From positions 496,001 to 560,000 of the forward strand of contig JADKHR010000001.1 in the NCBI GenBank assembly GCA_016721625.1: DNA of 64,000 bases, read 5' to 3'. The notes below the pieces were generated by a model, which did no database searches, had not been told where the DNA came from, and saw only the letters and a program-made list of their open reading frames with translations. A program made the position numbers and the translations under genes. The stretch is from Elusimicrobiota bacterium (lineage in GTDB: Bacteria; Elusimicrobiota; Elusimicrobia; FEN-1173). Shown here one piece after another: positions 63,817-64,000 of this stretch (the stretch's first letter is position 1; every line of letters begins with the position of its first letter).

Positions 63817-64000
63817 TTATGGGAGGGCGGTTTTGAGGTATTCGCGGTTCAATTGGGCGATGAAATCCACGGAGATTTCTTTGGGGCAGACGGCTTGGCA
63901 TTCGGACTGGTTACTGCAATGGCCGAACCCTTCCGAGTCCATCTGGGCCACCATTTGCCGAACCCGTTCCCGGGCTTCGATTTTCCCCTGGGGCAGTTGG
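63817..64000 (-). CDS. sdhB: Succinate dehydrogenase/fumarate reductase iron-sulfur subunit, C-terminal end only
   Basis: The last 60 codons are in the window: [20 protein letters not shown] carries Cys ligands of the [3Fe-4S]/[4Fe-4S] clusters, followed by [16 protein letters not shown] and the stop. Part of complex II, linking succinate/fumarate to quinone. The 130 bases between it and the glycosyltransferase hold no gene I can support. The 5' part lies beyond the window. Confidence 0.92.
   Translation of the reverse strand, partial: QLPQGKIEARERVRQMVAQMDSEGFGHCSNQSECQAVCPKEISVDFIAQLNREYLKTALP

Overview
This is a GC-rich (about 60 %), densely coding stretch of a Gram-negative chromosome. 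The outer-membrane beta-barrel protein, bacterial alpha-2-macroglobulin with PbpC, FtsX/EnvC-like division proteins, an S-layer-type CsaB/DUF5693 pair and a roughly 3000-residue secreted protein point to a poorly cultured lineage such as Elusimicrobiota or Omnitrophota. That placement is an inference from gene content; there is no rRNA gene. I see no tRNA, CRISPR array or insertion sequence.

Layout. 1-5 kb: housekeeping genes (SirB1-like, ilvD, a broken cobalamin adenosyltransferase, nth, DUF309, Nudix, lexA). 5-6.3 kb: a frameshifted outer-membrane protein divergent from lexA. 6-9.6 kb: a minus-strand cassette of a RecA-like ATPase, a small helical protein and a divergent family B DNA polymerase. 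The polymerase is split by a perfect 38-bp tandem duplication and also carries a 54-bp triplicate in its palm. The cassette and lexA share the promoter-proximal octamer TGTATAGT. 9.7-14.8 kb: a very unusual fusion of glycosyltransferase, acyl-AMP ligase and UbiB-type kinase, followed by a hexapeptide acyltransferase. 15-24 kb: the giant secreted/membrane protein with two tandem modules. 24-27 kb: sulfate activation (cysD, cysNC). 27-37 kb: a periplasm/peptidoglycan operon (membrane protein, alpha-2-macroglobulin, pbpC, spoIID). 37-41 kb: a Spy-like metal-binding protein, a broken winged-helix gene, a DUF6159 protein and an SPFH operon flanked by two microproteins. 41-44 kb: rfbA, DUF4301, a zinc ribbon and a MITE-like repeat.

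44.3-61 kb is an almost continuous minus-strand run with frequent 4-base stop/start overlaps: trpS, scpA, scpB, galT, glgA, DUF5693, csaB, ftsX, envC-like, ctpA, a hypothetical, tsaD, dusB, a phosphohexomutase, eno and ftsB. It combines chromosome segregation, division, envelope sugars and central metabolism. 61-64 kb holds a hemerythrin, a broken sugar epimerase, a second glycosyltransferase of the same family as the fusion, and the 3' end of sdhB/frdB.

At least eight genes carry apparent single-base frameshifts, mostly in homopolymers. This suggests residual indel errors in the assembly, although some may be real. Only the PolB split has a clean genetic explanation (38-bp duplication), and the epimerase shows a true internal deletion.
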